Of a stretch of 64,000 nucleotides of DNA, positions 33,870-45,494 are shown piece by piece. This stretch comes from Wyeomyia smithii (Eukaryota > Arthropoda > Insecta > Diptera > Culicidae). Under the pieces are notes generated by a model. It searched no databases. It worked only from the letters and a program-made list of their open reading frames with translations, and was not told the origin of the DNA. How positions within the stretch are numbered: position 1 is the stretch's first letter; the number at the start of each line of letters is the position of its first letter. Location: assembly GCF_029784165.1 (NCBI RefSeq), contig NC_073696.1, positions 51,775,501-51,839,500 of the forward strand. Direction: 5' to 3'. The translations under genes were made by a program, and so were the position numbers.

Positions 33870-34138
33870 CCTTGCGGTCGTGGCTTTGCATACAACCTTC
33901 CTGTGATTTTTTCCCTTTGAACTCAGTTCACAGTTGTAGCGCGCCGTGCTGCCAAAACAGCAGAAGGCTGAAAAATCATTTTTTGCGGAAAATGTCCAGT
34001 AGGTGTCGCACAAGTTAGTAGGAAGCAAAATGTTCCTTAAATTTTGCACGGAGTAGTACGTCTGCTTCTCTGTGGTGTAAGTAAGTACATGTACGAAATC
34101 TTGTGTGCAATTGATTGAATTATTATTTCAGAGGGCAG

Positions 34139-34419
34139 ATAGCGAATGTCTTTATTCCACCAGCTCACCTCGTTTTGACCTGGAAACGCATTAACTGCTG
34201 TCAAAACCCTTCTTTATTCGCTCGATTTTGACCCAGTTTTGACCTGCCGTGCTGCCCGAAGCGCACTGTAAAATTTGTCAGCTTCAACTCACCACCGCAC
34301 GTGCTAAGTTCGTAAACATTTATCTGGAATCTCTTTCTTACTTGCGTCTTAAATGGCGATGACGTTTCAGTATTCCGCGGCAGTTTTGCCCGCATACAGT
34401 GGAATAAAGAAATTCACTA
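34139..34419. mobile_element. MITE, atagcgaatttctttat family, copy 2
   Basis: Ends atagcgaatgtctttattcc (34139) and gtggaataaagaaattcact (34399-34418) are inverted relatives of the copy at 30866-30990. The longer interior contains its own inverted repeats around gttttgacc. Confidence 0.65.
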
Positions 34420-35068
34420 AGAATGATGTGCATCCCAAGCAGCACATATTGTTGCAATGAAGTGAATGCAACAGTCAATGCACCACTCAAAGATTGTGAA
34501 GAATTGCCTCAACTTATAAGTAACTGAAAAAGCGCAAGAAATGGAGTCCCAGGTCACTCACACCAGATCGCGGTAAACAAGTGTGTTAAAGTGTTCTAGA
34601 AAAAAAGCAAAAATTTTGCGCTCACTGACATCAGATACCGTTACTGTGAGGCATTCTCAGCTGTCAAAATTCCGTTTGGTAAAAAGGGCAAAATTTCGTA
34701 AACCTCTTTTCTTTTCAACTGCGTACCACGCTTAGAGGGATTTTTTTTGTGAAAAAGCCAGATTTACCGAAAATACTGATCAAATACATTAATTACATAC
34801 CTCAGTAACAAAACAGCAGGGCAGTTATCTTTCGTCGACACAGTCTATGACTAATATATTCAAAAGTATTTTCAGAAATATTTTCAAAAAAGGATAACAC
34901 AATCGGCGCTCACCTGTGAAAAATTTGTCCACTTGTATTTAGTTTTTTATGATGCTACTTTTCGAGCGCTCAATAATCGATATTTCGCCTGAAACCATTT
35001 GATTTTGTTTGTTTTCCAAATGAAATTAATCGTAAGAGAACGATGAAAATAAAGAACTTTTACAAAAC
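34420..35068. other. Intergenic, no gene recognised
   Basis: Contains cccaagcagcacatattgtt near 34434, similar to the ends of the candidate element at 49158-51776. Otherwise AT-rich with no convincing ORF. Confidence 0.4.
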
Positions 35069-35593
35069 TAGGCTGACCAGATTTTCTCGGAATAAAAACG
35101 GGACAAATGGGTTCGAAAAACGGGACACATGATAAAATTAATTGTTGAAAAATTTTACCAACCAAAGCATGCAAACAATTATTCATTGCTTTGATGAACC
35201 TACCCGATTCTGTACGATATTTAGCGTTCCATGAAATTTAGCGTAGAAGAATGTGATTTTTTTGCAACGAGTTCCTGAAATTTGTCACATAGATGATCGA
35301 GATTTTGACTAACAATTATCATGGTCTCAACTTTCAATAGGGACTTTTTCGTCAGTTCACGAGAGGGGATGTCCGGTACTGTCAGAAAGGCACAAAACGT
35401 ACTCAGTAATATAAAAAAATCCTGGCTGCTTGGAAACTTATTTTCCGTTTGGGAAAATTTCAACGCAATGCTCTATTTAAGAATTTTTCAAGGAGTATCC
35501 GAAAACGGTACAAAATGACAAAAAGACGGGACGGTTAAAAATAGTCGAAAAAACGGTACTGTCTTGTTCAAAACGGTACGTCTGGTCAGCCTA
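35069..35593. mobile_element. hAT-type MITE upstream of RpS11
   Basis: TIR TAGGCTGACCAGA at the left and its inverse TCTGGTCAGCCTA at the right. A perfect 8-bp TSD, tacaaaac, sits at 35061-35068 and 35594-35601. The subterminal regions share acgggac and acggtac motifs. It ends about 340 bp upstream of the RpS11 start codon. Confidence 0.88.
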
Positions 35594-35935
35594 TACAAAA
35601 CTAACGAAGGCCGATCAAAATTTTCGTCTAAAATATTAGGTTTACGATATTTTTTGTGGTTGAGATACCATTGTAAGTAACAATTAATGTTATTGTTTTT
35701 TTAACTTCAACTAGAAATAAAATTCATAAGTTTGTGCATTATACTGTCAGTTATTTTGACTAGTAAATTTAAAAAAATGAGACCAACAGACGAGGGTCAC
35801 GTTATTTACCTCACTGTTGAGTACCGCATAATAAGCGTGCATAAATTTGAAGCGAAGTACATATTGCGTTTAACAGCTGTCAAATGTGTCAGTGTTTGCG
35901 TTTCCCAGTTTCCGGCTTTCTTTCCCAACGTCAAG

Positions 35936-37438
35936 ATGGCTGATCAGGTACTGCTTTTTTGTTTTGCTGGTTAGAAACATTAATTTTTCTGTCGTTCTAC
36001 GAGGAAATTCGTTGTTTGCTTAACTTCATAGTTAGAAAATAACAAGTAAAACCATGAGGTATTAAGATCATATTCATGAGCTATCATATTTTGTGATAAA
36101 ATGGTCAATTTAAACATGTGTGTATGCACTGTCAAATTCATCCGGTGTTTACCTGTATCTTCTGCAAATTGTCTCAAAATGATGAAAATTTCATGACGGT
36201 CTGCTGACACCAACGTGAAGAATGTCAGATTCTAACCCAAATATAATCATTTCTGAAAATTGCTAGTAAATAGCAGTTTAGAATCGTACCCGAGCAACTG
36301 TTTACAGTGCTTTGTTTAGATTCCGATGAACCTAACCAATGTTTTTTTTTTGTTTAACAGAACGAGCGTGCGTTCCAGAAGCAAATCGGTGTGAACCTGA
36401 ACCGCAAACAGGTCAACAAGAGGAAGGGACTTCGATTGCATCGTAGCATCGGTCTTGGTTTTAAGACCCCGAAAGAGGTAAGAGTTTAGCGGAAAATGGT
36501 TTACTACAGCGCTTGTAATGATGATACCCTTTCACGATGGTCTTCCGATTACCACATGAGGATACTCTGTGCTAAACCCAATTTTTCGTTCTGACATTTT
36601 GTCAATGCGAATTGTAAATTCATACGGTTTATGGTGTAAACTAATGCGAGTTTCAACTATTTCTAGGCTATTGCCGGAACCTACATCGACAAGAAATGCC
36701 CCTTCACCGGACACATCTCCATCCGAGGTCGCATTCTGACCGGTGTGGTGCGCAAGATGAAGATGCAACGGACAATCGTGATTCGCCGTGATTATCTGCA
36801 TTTCATCCGCAAGTACGATCGGTTCGAGAAGCGTCACCGGAATCTAAGTGTGCACCTTTCGCCGTGCTTTAGGTAAGTGTTTCTGCTTATGCTACAATAA
36901 ATTAGTTGAAAAGCAAGTGTTCACTCTGTAGCACTCCGTATTCCTATGGAATGTTGCTATTTAATCTTGCGATAGTAATTTTTCAAGCGGCTTAACTCTC
37001 GAAGCACGCAAGGGTTCCCTGGAACCGGTCGCTGTTTGGATGCAAGTAGTCGTTACAAATTTAAGCAATAATGATTATTAGTACTATTTTTTCTAATACC
37101 CTTGTTGAGTTTCTTGATTTTTTTTTGAACTTTTTGTGTGCCAATTAACACAAACCGAATAGCTCTATAATGTTAGATTATCACTGTTACCCAGAACATA
37201 TATCTGTAAACGATTCTCGTACTAAAGAAAAAGAGTTTATTCTACTTTACTAGAATTGAGCAGTTCTTTTGAATTATATCTTTAATGCTGATTTAATTTT
37301 ATTTATTTTTCCAGGGATGTTGAAGCTGGAGATATCGTCACCGTTGGCGAGTGTCGACCACTTTCCAAAACCGTGCGTTTCAACGTACTGAAGGTGAGCA
37401 AACTGGCCGGTGCCAAGAAGAAGTTCAATAAGTTCTAA
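35936..37438 (+). CDS. RpS11: 40S ribosomal protein S11 (uS17), 152 aa
   Basis: Four exons: 35936-35947 (MADQ), 36361-36477, 36667-36872 and 37315-37438 (459 nt, all GT-AG). The sequence is unmistakable uS17: NERAFQKQIGVNLNRK, AIAGTYIDKKCPFTGHISIR, MKMQRTIVIRRDYLHFIRKY, DIVTVGECRPLSKTVRFNVL, and a lysine-rich end. It binds 18S rRNA in the small subunit body. Length is that of insect S11. The four-codon first exon after a pyrimidine-rich leader (ggctttctttcccaac) is typical of ribosomal protein genes, whose translation is controlled through 5' pyrimidine tracts. AATAAA lies at 37498-37503. Gr1 converges on it, with stop codons 161 bp apart. Confidence 0.97.
36512..36598 (+). ncRNA. Candidate box C/D snoRNA in RpS11 intron 2
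   Basis: Intron 2 contains ATGATGA (36518-36524, C-box consensus) and CTGA (36591-36594, D box) about 70 nt apart, a normal snoRNA size. Ribosomal protein introns commonly host such RNAs. The terminal stem is weak and I could not verify a rRNA guide match, so this is tentative. Confidence 0.3.
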
Positions 37439-37497
37439 GCGTGTTTAGAATGGATGAGAAAATGGAAAATGTGTTAAGAGGGATTTGTCCAATTTAA

Positions 37498-37503
37498 AAT
37501 AAA
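37498..37503 (+). promoter_or_regulatory. RpS11 polyadenylation signal
   Basis: AATAAA 60 nt after the RpS11 stop codon. Confidence 0.75.
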
Positions 37504-37530
37504 AACTGGAAAGCAATCTATTTTGAAAAA

Positions 37531-37536
37531 TTTATT
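37531..37536 (-). promoter_or_regulatory. Gr1 polyadenylation signal
   Basis: AATAAA on the minus strand, 63 nt after the Gr1 stop codon and 27 bp from the opposing RpS11 signal. Confidence 0.65.
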
Positions 37537-37598
37537 GAGAGAAAGAATGAGATTTTTGATTCACTCTATCATAACGTTTTTATCCGGTTCCGGAGCTT

Positions 37599-40500
37599 CT
37601 AGGGCGCTGCCTTGGTTTGAGTCATATTGGCAGCTAATGCTGTGAATAGAGCCTTTTTGGCACTTTGCCTCAAGAGAGTTAGCTTGAACTGCATCAAGAC
37701 GACCAGGTAGGTAGCCATAAAAGACAAATTCTGTCGATAAAGTTTATGCTATTAGTAATGTCCAGCTATAACAATAACTAAATGTTATTACCGAAGTTAT
37801 GAGTCCCCGGTTGATGGTGGCATACCCATCCAGATTCATAGTCGGTGGATTTTTGTCGATTGCAACCAAAAACATTTCCACCTCTTTCTGTGTTGCCTTA
37901 TCCACGGCGGACAAGTTAACGTTAAGCAGCCGTTCCTGAAACTTGAGACCCACCTTGAGCACACCGAAGCGGGAATAATAATTAAGTTATAATCAAACAA
38001 TGAGTTCAACCAAGTATCCAGATGGCAACGTATACTGCTTACCCTTTTGGAGGCATGATGGGCCTCGTTGCAGATGATGAACAGCAGGCTCATACAGTAG
38101 AAAACAATGACGAATAAACCGACCTCCTTATAGGTCGCCCCGTGCTCGATAATTTCGCTCAACGCTCCATAGGTGGCGATAATTGTGGTGAAGAAAATCA
38201 CCAAACAATAGATACCGTACATGTTCGAGTACGCTTTCCCTTCCATTCGTTATTTTCATCGTCATCGTCATTGTCGTCGTTGGCATCAGCAGCAGCAGCA
38301 GCAGCAATAAGGAGAGAGGCGAAGAAGAAAAGGGCATGCAGATTTAAATCAAAGCTCTCTTGGGCTGTAATGAAATTAGCGACTAATATGTGCCTCTAGA
38401 ATAAAGAGTTTAAATATCATCTACATAATCGATTGGAAATGCATCTTCGTTTAGTGCTCGGACCGATTCATTTGCCATATCGTGCATACACTGCGATTAC
38501 CTACCTAACTGTTGCATCATGTGACTGAGGTCTACCCAAAGGTGCCGGTACTCGGTCAACTTATCCGCTGGATGTTCCGTTGCAAGCACATTGGATAGTT
38601 CGTTTGCGAATGCTCTGCTAGCCGTGCCGAAAGCAGTACAATTGACAAACCTGGAAGTTATTTGAGATACTTTTAAAAAATATGTTTCGGTTGTGTGAAA
38701 AAAAGGAAAAATTTTCAATCAAGGTATTGGTCCCTGTTACAGAAGACGAGGCACCTAATGTCGATGTCAGATGAATTTAGTAGTACTTAATAGCAAAAAA
38801 AAAAAATTGATATTACACATTGTTCAATTCTGTAATTTGTTGCTGGTTTATTCTGTAAATGGTTGGCTGGACACGTGTAACTTGAGACCCTAATGTGGCC
38901 ATTCGCCTCTGTCCAGCAACTCCTATCCCAACGTGGTGCCGACCGGAATACGAGTAAGCTAAGCGGATGTCGCATAACCAACCCCCGGTGGAAACTATGG
39001 TCGTATGCTGACTGGGAAGGGTGTCGTACGCGGCTGTATCCCCATATTAGGGGCGGCGTACAACAGCGTCTGACCCGGAGTGGGCGGCTGAATTATGGAA
39101 TGCTGTATCCCGCCAGCTACACCTAAGATGGCAGCCCCATCAGCAGAATGTAGGTATTGCGACCCTGGTGAGGTAGCATACGGAAACCTTTCTTCAACCA
39201 CGAACAACGAATTTAGAAATACGGAACGGATCAATCGGCAAAGACCTAGGCTACGAACACGGAAAAAGATTAAGGTAAACGATTGGAAATTGGGAACTTG
39301 GAACGTCCGATCTCTCAATAACCGGCGCGGACTGGCTTGCTTGTTCGAGAACAACAGCGGCAGGGAGTCGAAATCGCAGCGATTCAGGAGCTTCAATGGA
39401 GGAGCACAAACGACAAATCCGATGAAGCCAAAGATGAGTTCTATGACAAGCTTGAGCGAATCTATGACGAGTGCCCAAAAAACGACGTGAAAGTCGTCAT
39501 CGTAGACGCAAACGCACAGGAGAGGGAAGAATTCTTCTGTCCGGTCATTGGAAGGCATAGCCTCCACTCGTCAACCAATGAAAACGGCCTGAGGCTGATA
39601 AAATTTGCCGCGGCCAGAGGAATAGCCATATGTAGCTCCTATTTTCCACGTTTGAATATTCGAAAACACACCTGAGGCATCCAAATGGAGAAGCCTGCTC
39701 CCAGATCGATCATGTACTGATTGACGGTCGGCACTTTTCGGATGTTACTGATGTTAGGTCTTTTCGGGGACCAAACATTGACTCTGATCATTATCTCGTC
39801 GTTTGTAAGATCCGCGCACGGTTGAGGAACGTGCTGAAATCTCGCACAGAAAGGGCGACGCGTTTCAACATTCAGCGGTTGAAAGCTGATGGCGTGGCAC
39901 CAGATAATACTGAGGATCTGGGCGGATGAACAAATGCCGAACGACTGGCTGGAAGGCCTCATATGCCCTATCTATAAGAAGGCTCATCGATTGAATGTGG
40001 CAACTATCGAGGCATGACGTTGCTCAACTCCGCATTTAAAATGCTCTCCCGTATCCTGCTCTTCAGATTGAGACCGTTAACGGAATCCTTCTTGGTTTTG
40101 CGGTTTTGCGGACGACATCGCTATCATCGGTATCAACTGTAAGGCCGTGGAGGAGGCCTTCGTACCTTTTTAGAGGGAGGCAGCGAGATTGGGACTTGTC
40201 ATTAACTCTGCCAAAACCAAGGGAATGGTATGGTAGCCTTCAAGCGTTACGAACATCTATTTCTGTACCGTTTATCCCAAAACTACTTTCTCTGCTGTCA
40301 CAGTTTGCTTCAGTTTGTTTTGGGGCACAACTGATAAACTAAATATCACTTAGAATATCACATACCATGTAAAAACCTTGAGAAATTGCTCAAAACTGTC
40401 TGATATGCTATCAATAATTGCAGTCAACATTTAACCGGTTTGCCCGAATCGACATAAGAAAAGGGTGAACTGACCATTTTTCGGGTGCCAGTGCCAGTGA

Positions 40501-43500
40501 TGTTGGTAACGCGTCAAATGTATGGTAGCTGACAGCGATGCCATCCCCGTGGCCAAAACGAAGTACATGGTCGCTGGCAGAGAATGTGGGAGCTCCCGTG
40601 GTGTTGGTGCTGAGGTGGAGATAGATGGGGAACGACTTGAAGTGGTTGACGAACTACGAAATACGCTTGTGACATGTGACAACGAAATGAGCCGTGAAGT
40701 GAAACGACGAGTTGCAGCTGCGAACAGGGCCTTCCACGGACCACGTAACTAGCTAAGGTCCCGTAGTTTGCAAACTCGCACAAAACAAGTGCTGTATAGG
40801 AAGCTGATACTCCCGGTGGTCCTTTACGGACATGAAGCATGGACGCTGAAGGAAGCTGATCGACGAGTGCTCGGAGTTTTTGAGCGTAAAGTTCTGCGAT
40901 CGATACTTGGCAGTAAACTAGAAGATTGAGTGTGGCGCAGACGCATGAACCACTAGTTGTACCCGTTATACAAACATGCTGATATAGTGAAGGTAATACA
41001 GCGGGGCAGGCTTCAGTGGGCTGGACATGTAGCCAGAATGTCTGACGAGAGAGCCGCCGAAACTATCTTCAGTAGAGAACCAGGAAGAGGCAGTCGACTC
41101 CGTGGTGGATGCGCGCGGTGGAAGAAGATGCACGATCTGCTGGTGTACGAGGAGACTGGAGAACAGCTGCCCAAGGCAGAAGTAGCTGGACATCTCTAAT
41201 GCGTTCGGCACTAGACCGGTGAATTGTCCGTTAGCCAACAAAGTAAAGTAAAGTAAGTAAGTAACTCAATTTCAAGGGGGGGGGGGAGAAGCGTAGTTGG
41301 TAACATGTCCGCCAACCACGTGGCCTGGGTTCGAATCCCAACGCCGGTATAGGTGTCGACAACAGTGGCGGAAATAGACCGACGGAAATAAGCGAGAATA
41401 AAAAATATACTCAATTTTGATCAAAATGCAAATGGGATGGACAGTTGGGTGGGACAAAAAATAAATTCTAGCTCCGATGCACTTTTCGTGTTCCTTATGG
41501 GTCCTATAACAACCATGTAACTTTCCAGATCGATCGGTGGTACTATATTTTTGCGCCCGATTTTTATAGTTTCCATGCGATTTTATATACGAAAATCCAC
41601 TTTTTCAAAACTTGTCCTCTAGATAATTAGTTTTGAAAAAGTGAGTTTATCCTTATTAAATCGTATGGTACTTTAGGACCCATAAGGAACACGAAAAGTG
41701 CATGGGAGCGACTAAATAACACCATCGCTTTTTTCCCATATAATCGTGTCCCAGTCTAATGGACACTTCATGGGCTGTGAAAAGTTTTTGGCTTGACATA
41801 GAGATGATATTGCGAATCTTTGGGGTTGCTCGATTGTGCCAGCCCCAACTGGAATATTATCGCAATTTCATAGCATGTTTTTAACGCGCTTCCATATTAT
41901 TCCTCTTGAAGTATCGCTACTTTTGTTATTTTGGTCACTATGTAAAAAAGCGAATTTCGTGTTTTAAGCATTGCTTCCTCATGGAAAAAAAAACTATTCA
42001 AGTGTTACGGCATTGGTGTTCCAGTAATTCAACCGAGCTTTTTTTCTTCCATTTCCGTCGTACTTTTAAGCAGCACGATCAGAAAAACCAAAGAAGGCAG
42101 TCACGCTGGAAAATGATTAAAAAAAATTCAAAACGGAAATTGAGCGAGCTATATGAGAACCAGTGGCGTAGCCATGACGGAGGGGGGGGGTCTGGGGGCT
42201 AATTTTGCAGAAAGAAAGTTGCAGAGTAATGGATGTTGCTTTATTTCTTGAAGCAACACAACTCTACTATTTTACTTTACCAATGTTATGCTTAGTGGAA
42301 TTAGTTGACTTAGTAATTAATAAATTCATACGTAGCTATATTTAATCGTTTTGATCATTTTCTGTTTTTTTTTTTTTCTGGAAAACCACAAAAATACGTG
42401 CTTCATTAAATTTTACCAAAGTTCTCGCAATAATTTGCAGTTAAAACTTCCATGTGTTCAGTATTTCAGCACGTGTTTCGGAATTATTTCATGAGTATCT
42501 TGGTACAATAGTAATTAAAAAATTCTTTAGAATGCTGATTGAAACACAAAATCACGGTCAATAAATAATAAATATTCAATAAAAAAAGTTTTAAAGAGAT
42601 TCGAGGATTTCTTAATTAGTAAAATTTATCGGAGCATATCCAGACAGTTATCTAAATACGGAGCATATCCAGACAGTTATCTAAATCAATAATAACAGCA
42701 GTATTTTAACTTACCACAAGCTGCAAAATCCGTTCAACATTGCAATAATATGATAGTAGGCAAAGGTGTGACTAAACTGAAAATCCGATTGCAAGTAGTA
42801 TTGAGACAGTATGATCGCGATACTCAATGACCATGACACGACACACAGGGCCCAGGTGATCGGATATAGCTTTGGAAAGACAATCGGCTTGCCCGTCACA
42901 ACCAGATATTTGTACTGGTAATCCGTCCACATGTTTTTAAACTTGGCTACCTCTGACCCATTGCGCCAGGATGCCAACGGTAGCAGAAAATGCGGCACCA
43001 GAATGCTCATAAATATGATGTTATAGATAACCTCATCGAACCGCTTGTCACTGTTCGAAATAAACTTGTTGATGCGCTCCTTTGCGACTAGTACCACCAG
43101 GACCGTTTCACAGGCGTAGATGAAGTACGCCCACATGAAAGCCTTCGAAGTCCAGATGAAGGTAGTGCGAGGCATGTCAACTCCTGAAACAGATTTTGGC
43201 TGGTTAAGCTTCTTAAAGTTTGTCTCTTCCCCATGCTTACCCTTGGGACTGCGCATTATTGGCATAACTCCCATAATCTGGAACAGAACCAGTAAACTTT
43301 TGGTGGTGTGATAGAATGAATCATGCTCATCTAGCAAGTCAACATCGGCATGAATTTTCACCTGTCGTCGGTACATGTGGCTTGGGGATACATTATCTGT
43401 AAATTTGCCAGGTTTTCGAATCGATCAAATCACTTCATTAATTAAATATCATACCTTTTTGCAACTGCTGCAATTGCTCTTTAATTCGTCGTTTATCTTC

Positions 43501-43578
43501 CAGCTGCTGGCGTTGATTGGGATTGAAAATCTGTTCCCGCATCCGATAGTGGCCGTCTTCTATTTGGCTGTGAATCAT
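37599..43578 (-). CDS. Gr1: Gustatory receptor 1, carbon dioxide receptor subunit, 461 aa
   Basis: Seven exons on the minus strand: 43578-43455, 43396-43241, 43183-42715, 38650-38505, 38239-38043, 37953-37792 and 37730-37599 (1386 nt, all GT-AG, stop TAG). The product closely resembles mosquito Gr1 (Drosophila Gr21a orthologue): FYHTTKSLLVLFQIMGVMPI, DKRFDEVIYNIIFMSILVPH, SWRNGSEVAKFKNMWTDYQY, TEYRHLWVDLSHMMQQLG, AYSNMYGIYCLVIFFTTIIA, NPPTMNLDGYATINRGLITS. It is a seven-transmembrane receptor with an inverted topology and cytosolic N-terminus. In mosquitoes Gr1, Gr2 and Gr3 work together in maxillary-palp neurons to sense CO2 and host odours. Intron 2 is only 57 nt, in frame and stop-free. 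Intron 3 (38651-42714) was expanded by an RTE LINE, a SINE and a MITE. ATG 43578 opens MIHSQIEDGHYR, matching the known N-terminus. Confidence 0.96.
38990..41240 (+). pseudogene. RTE-type LINE remnant in Gr1 intron 3
   Basis: Plus strand, antisense to Gr1. Endonuclease blocks occur at about 39275-39700 (LGTWNVRSLNNR, then DVKVVIVDANAQ...NENGLRLIKFAAARGIAICS) and DHYLVVCKIRARL at about 39780-39830. RT is mostly deleted, with a trace at about 40020-40110 (MLSRILLFRLRPLTESF). The C-terminal region is at 40522-41199 (AKTKYMVAGRE, KLILPVVLYGHEAWTLKEAD, GRLQWAGHVARMSDERAAET). The 3' end is a short gtaaa/gtaagt tandem tail at about 41243-41263, typical of RTE. Several frameshifts and stops. Confidence 0.82.
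41277..41425 (+). mobile_element. tRNA-derived SINE fragment
   Basis: A-box-like gcgtagttggtaac (41291-41304) and B box ggttcgaatcc (41328-41338) form a tRNA-like head. A non-tRNA body and an A-rich end follow. It is probably not a functional tRNA gene, since the acceptor stem is not closed. Confidence 0.6.
41471..41712. mobile_element. Hairpin MITE in Gr1 intron 3
   Basis: gcacttttcgtgttccttat at the left is exactly inverted at about 41677-41703, and the inverted similarity continues inward to ccactttttcaaaac. About 240 bp. Confidence 0.7.
42160..42714. other. Intron 3 of Gr1, upstream part
   Basis: cagtggcgtagccatgacgg near 42170 resembles one terminus of an hAT element, but no partner end is visible. 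A 28-bp direct repeat (tcggagcatatccagacagt and following, about 42629 and 42658) lies close to the splice donor of the large exon. No gene. Confidence 0.4.
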
Positions 43579-43776
43579 TATCGCTCAATATGATACCTTG
43601 CTATCCCCGCTATTCTTCTCTTAGATTGGCACCACCGTTACAGAGCGTGATGATAAATTTTCACTTTTCACAAGCTGGACAGATTTTAATATTTCTTCTT
43701 TCGACACTTCCTGCAGCGTGGGAGAAACCGCCTGTGAATCGCTGGCAAGCATCGATAATTATTTAAGTGTTGTTTT
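43579..43776 (-). promoter_or_regulatory. Proximal 5' flank of Gr1
   Basis: Only 198 bp of unique sequence separates the Gr1 ATG from repeat copy III. It must hold the 5'UTR and core promoter if transcription starts outside the repeat. I see no convincing TATA box on the minus strand. Confidence 0.45.
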
Positions 43777-44341
43777 TTGAAGTAGAATACTTCTCTCAGG
43801 AAGTTCGGCTACATAGGGATGTGAAATGAAAATCTAAAACCGAAAAAAGTGAAAAATATGTCCAATTTCAAATGCTAATAAATCGGTTAGTATTCGAAGG
43901 ATTTCCTTCGTTCTTGCAGCAATAGATTGGAAAATCTTCTAAGATTCTTCCCAAAATAAGATAATTGTAATTTTATTATTTACACAATTGTACTATTGAA
44001 AATAGTCAAGCCTTGTCAAAACGAAAAATTCGACCTCTGATTGGTCGTTATATGCTTGCTTCCCAAGCACGGTCGACAGGATTATATACCTTGCAATTGA
44101 AAACATGCTATTTGGCCTATATGAGAGCCTGTTTCAGCCGGAGCCGCTCATAATAGTTCTAAACAGCGACAACAGCAGTCGTCCTTCCTTAGCAGCAGCA
44201 CTAGCCCTGTGGTCAGGGATGCCACATATACAGATTTTTCTGTATTTTACAGTTTTTTTAACTGAAAAAGCAATACAGAATCTGTATTACAGAATTACAG
44301 AATATTGCCAAAAATACAGATTTTACAGATTTTTTTGTTAT

Positions 44342-45161
44342 GAGCATGAGTATGATTGACCGCCCGCGGTTGCTACTCCGTTATTGCCAGATCAGCTGTA
44401 ATAACACAGAGAACCAACAGATGATGCTTGGGACCAACATGCATCCTCAATGTGTAAAATCTGGTGACCTTAATCTTTATAATAGGCAATACTAGCGCCG
44501 GCCGCATCCTATATAATGCAGGTCAAAGGAGGAATTTGTATAGGAAAATGTTGACGTGATACCCGCTTATTGGAAGCCGAGAACACCTCTGCACTTCCAC
44601 GAGAAATCACTGGGATGTTGGAGAAAGGGCAAGGTACACAGCAGGGTTCGTTTTGGTAAACGATGCGCTGGTTTCGAGTGTCGGGTTCTTTAGAACAAGT
44701 ATCGCGCGAACGAGTTCATTATATCCGCCACGATATTCATAATGCGATTCGAACTTATTCAGTTTTACAATGTAACACCGCAACAATAAACCGTACGCAA
44801 GGATACTGGACCTTTGATCAAATTGGGACAACTTGAAATGATATGATATCTCCTCGTAAGGTGATCCCCTTTACACCGAAATCTATTGCGCGTTGTTGAT
44901 CTATCTGCAGATAATTCGACCTCATGAAGGTATCGACGCGGAGTCACTAGGGGTTCGGTCAACCGGACATTTTCTACCTAACAGATCGACCAACGACGTT
45001 TCTCGTACACACTTTGTCTGCTCTAAAAAAAAAACGATACGATCCCGCGAAAAACACACCTGAAAAACAGAATATAACAATGTTGCGCGCTTATTACGAA
45101 AACTAACCATGAGTATATTTCTTGCCAAACATCGCGATCCTCTGCGTACGACGCACGCGAT
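44342..45161. mobile_element. 820-bp insertion flanked by 24-bp direct repeats
   Basis: Positions 44318-44341 and 45162-45185 are identical over 24 bp (starting agattttacagatttttt). The inserted DNA is GC-richer than its host and has no recognised product. A long target duplication would suit a LINE-mediated insertion, minus orientation, but no poly(A) is seen. Confidence 0.55.
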
Positions 45162-45287
45162 AGATTTTACAGATTTTTTTGTTATACCAACGAACTGAAA
45201 TCAATTTTGAAGGTAGAATTCGATTCGATTTTCAAAGTTTTGTAAAAAAAACAACATCAGGATTATGTAGGTATCGATAAAGAAGAA

Positions 45288-45494
45288 ATGGAATGTGACT
45301 TGAACGAAGCCCGAAAACGAACGCTTCGAAATATTTGTCAGGATTTCTATTCAAAATTCGTAAAACAAATTGCAAAGAGGTGCGATTTCACCGATCCTGT
45401 TATAAAAATGGCAGCTTTAAGTAATCCTAAATCGTTCGTGAAATTGGAAAATTTAAATGATGCGATAATTCCCCAAATTCGTAACAATAACTAA
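45288..45494 (+). pseudogene. hAT-family transposase fragment
   Basis: 68 codons with the pattern RKRTLRNICQDFYSKFVKQI followed by KRCDFTDPVIKMAALSNPKS. This resembles the helical middle-to-C-terminal part of hAT transposases (a conserved Phe-Tyr helix, then a DPV/DPI-x-K and an L-x-P-K segment). It is truncated at both ends and lies inside a hAT element, consistent with a decayed transposase. Confidence 0.5.

Noticed and set aside
36532..36837. 101-codon minus-strand frame opposite RpS11 exon 3
   Set aside because: Shadow of a highly conserved coding exon on the other strand; no domain and no start context.
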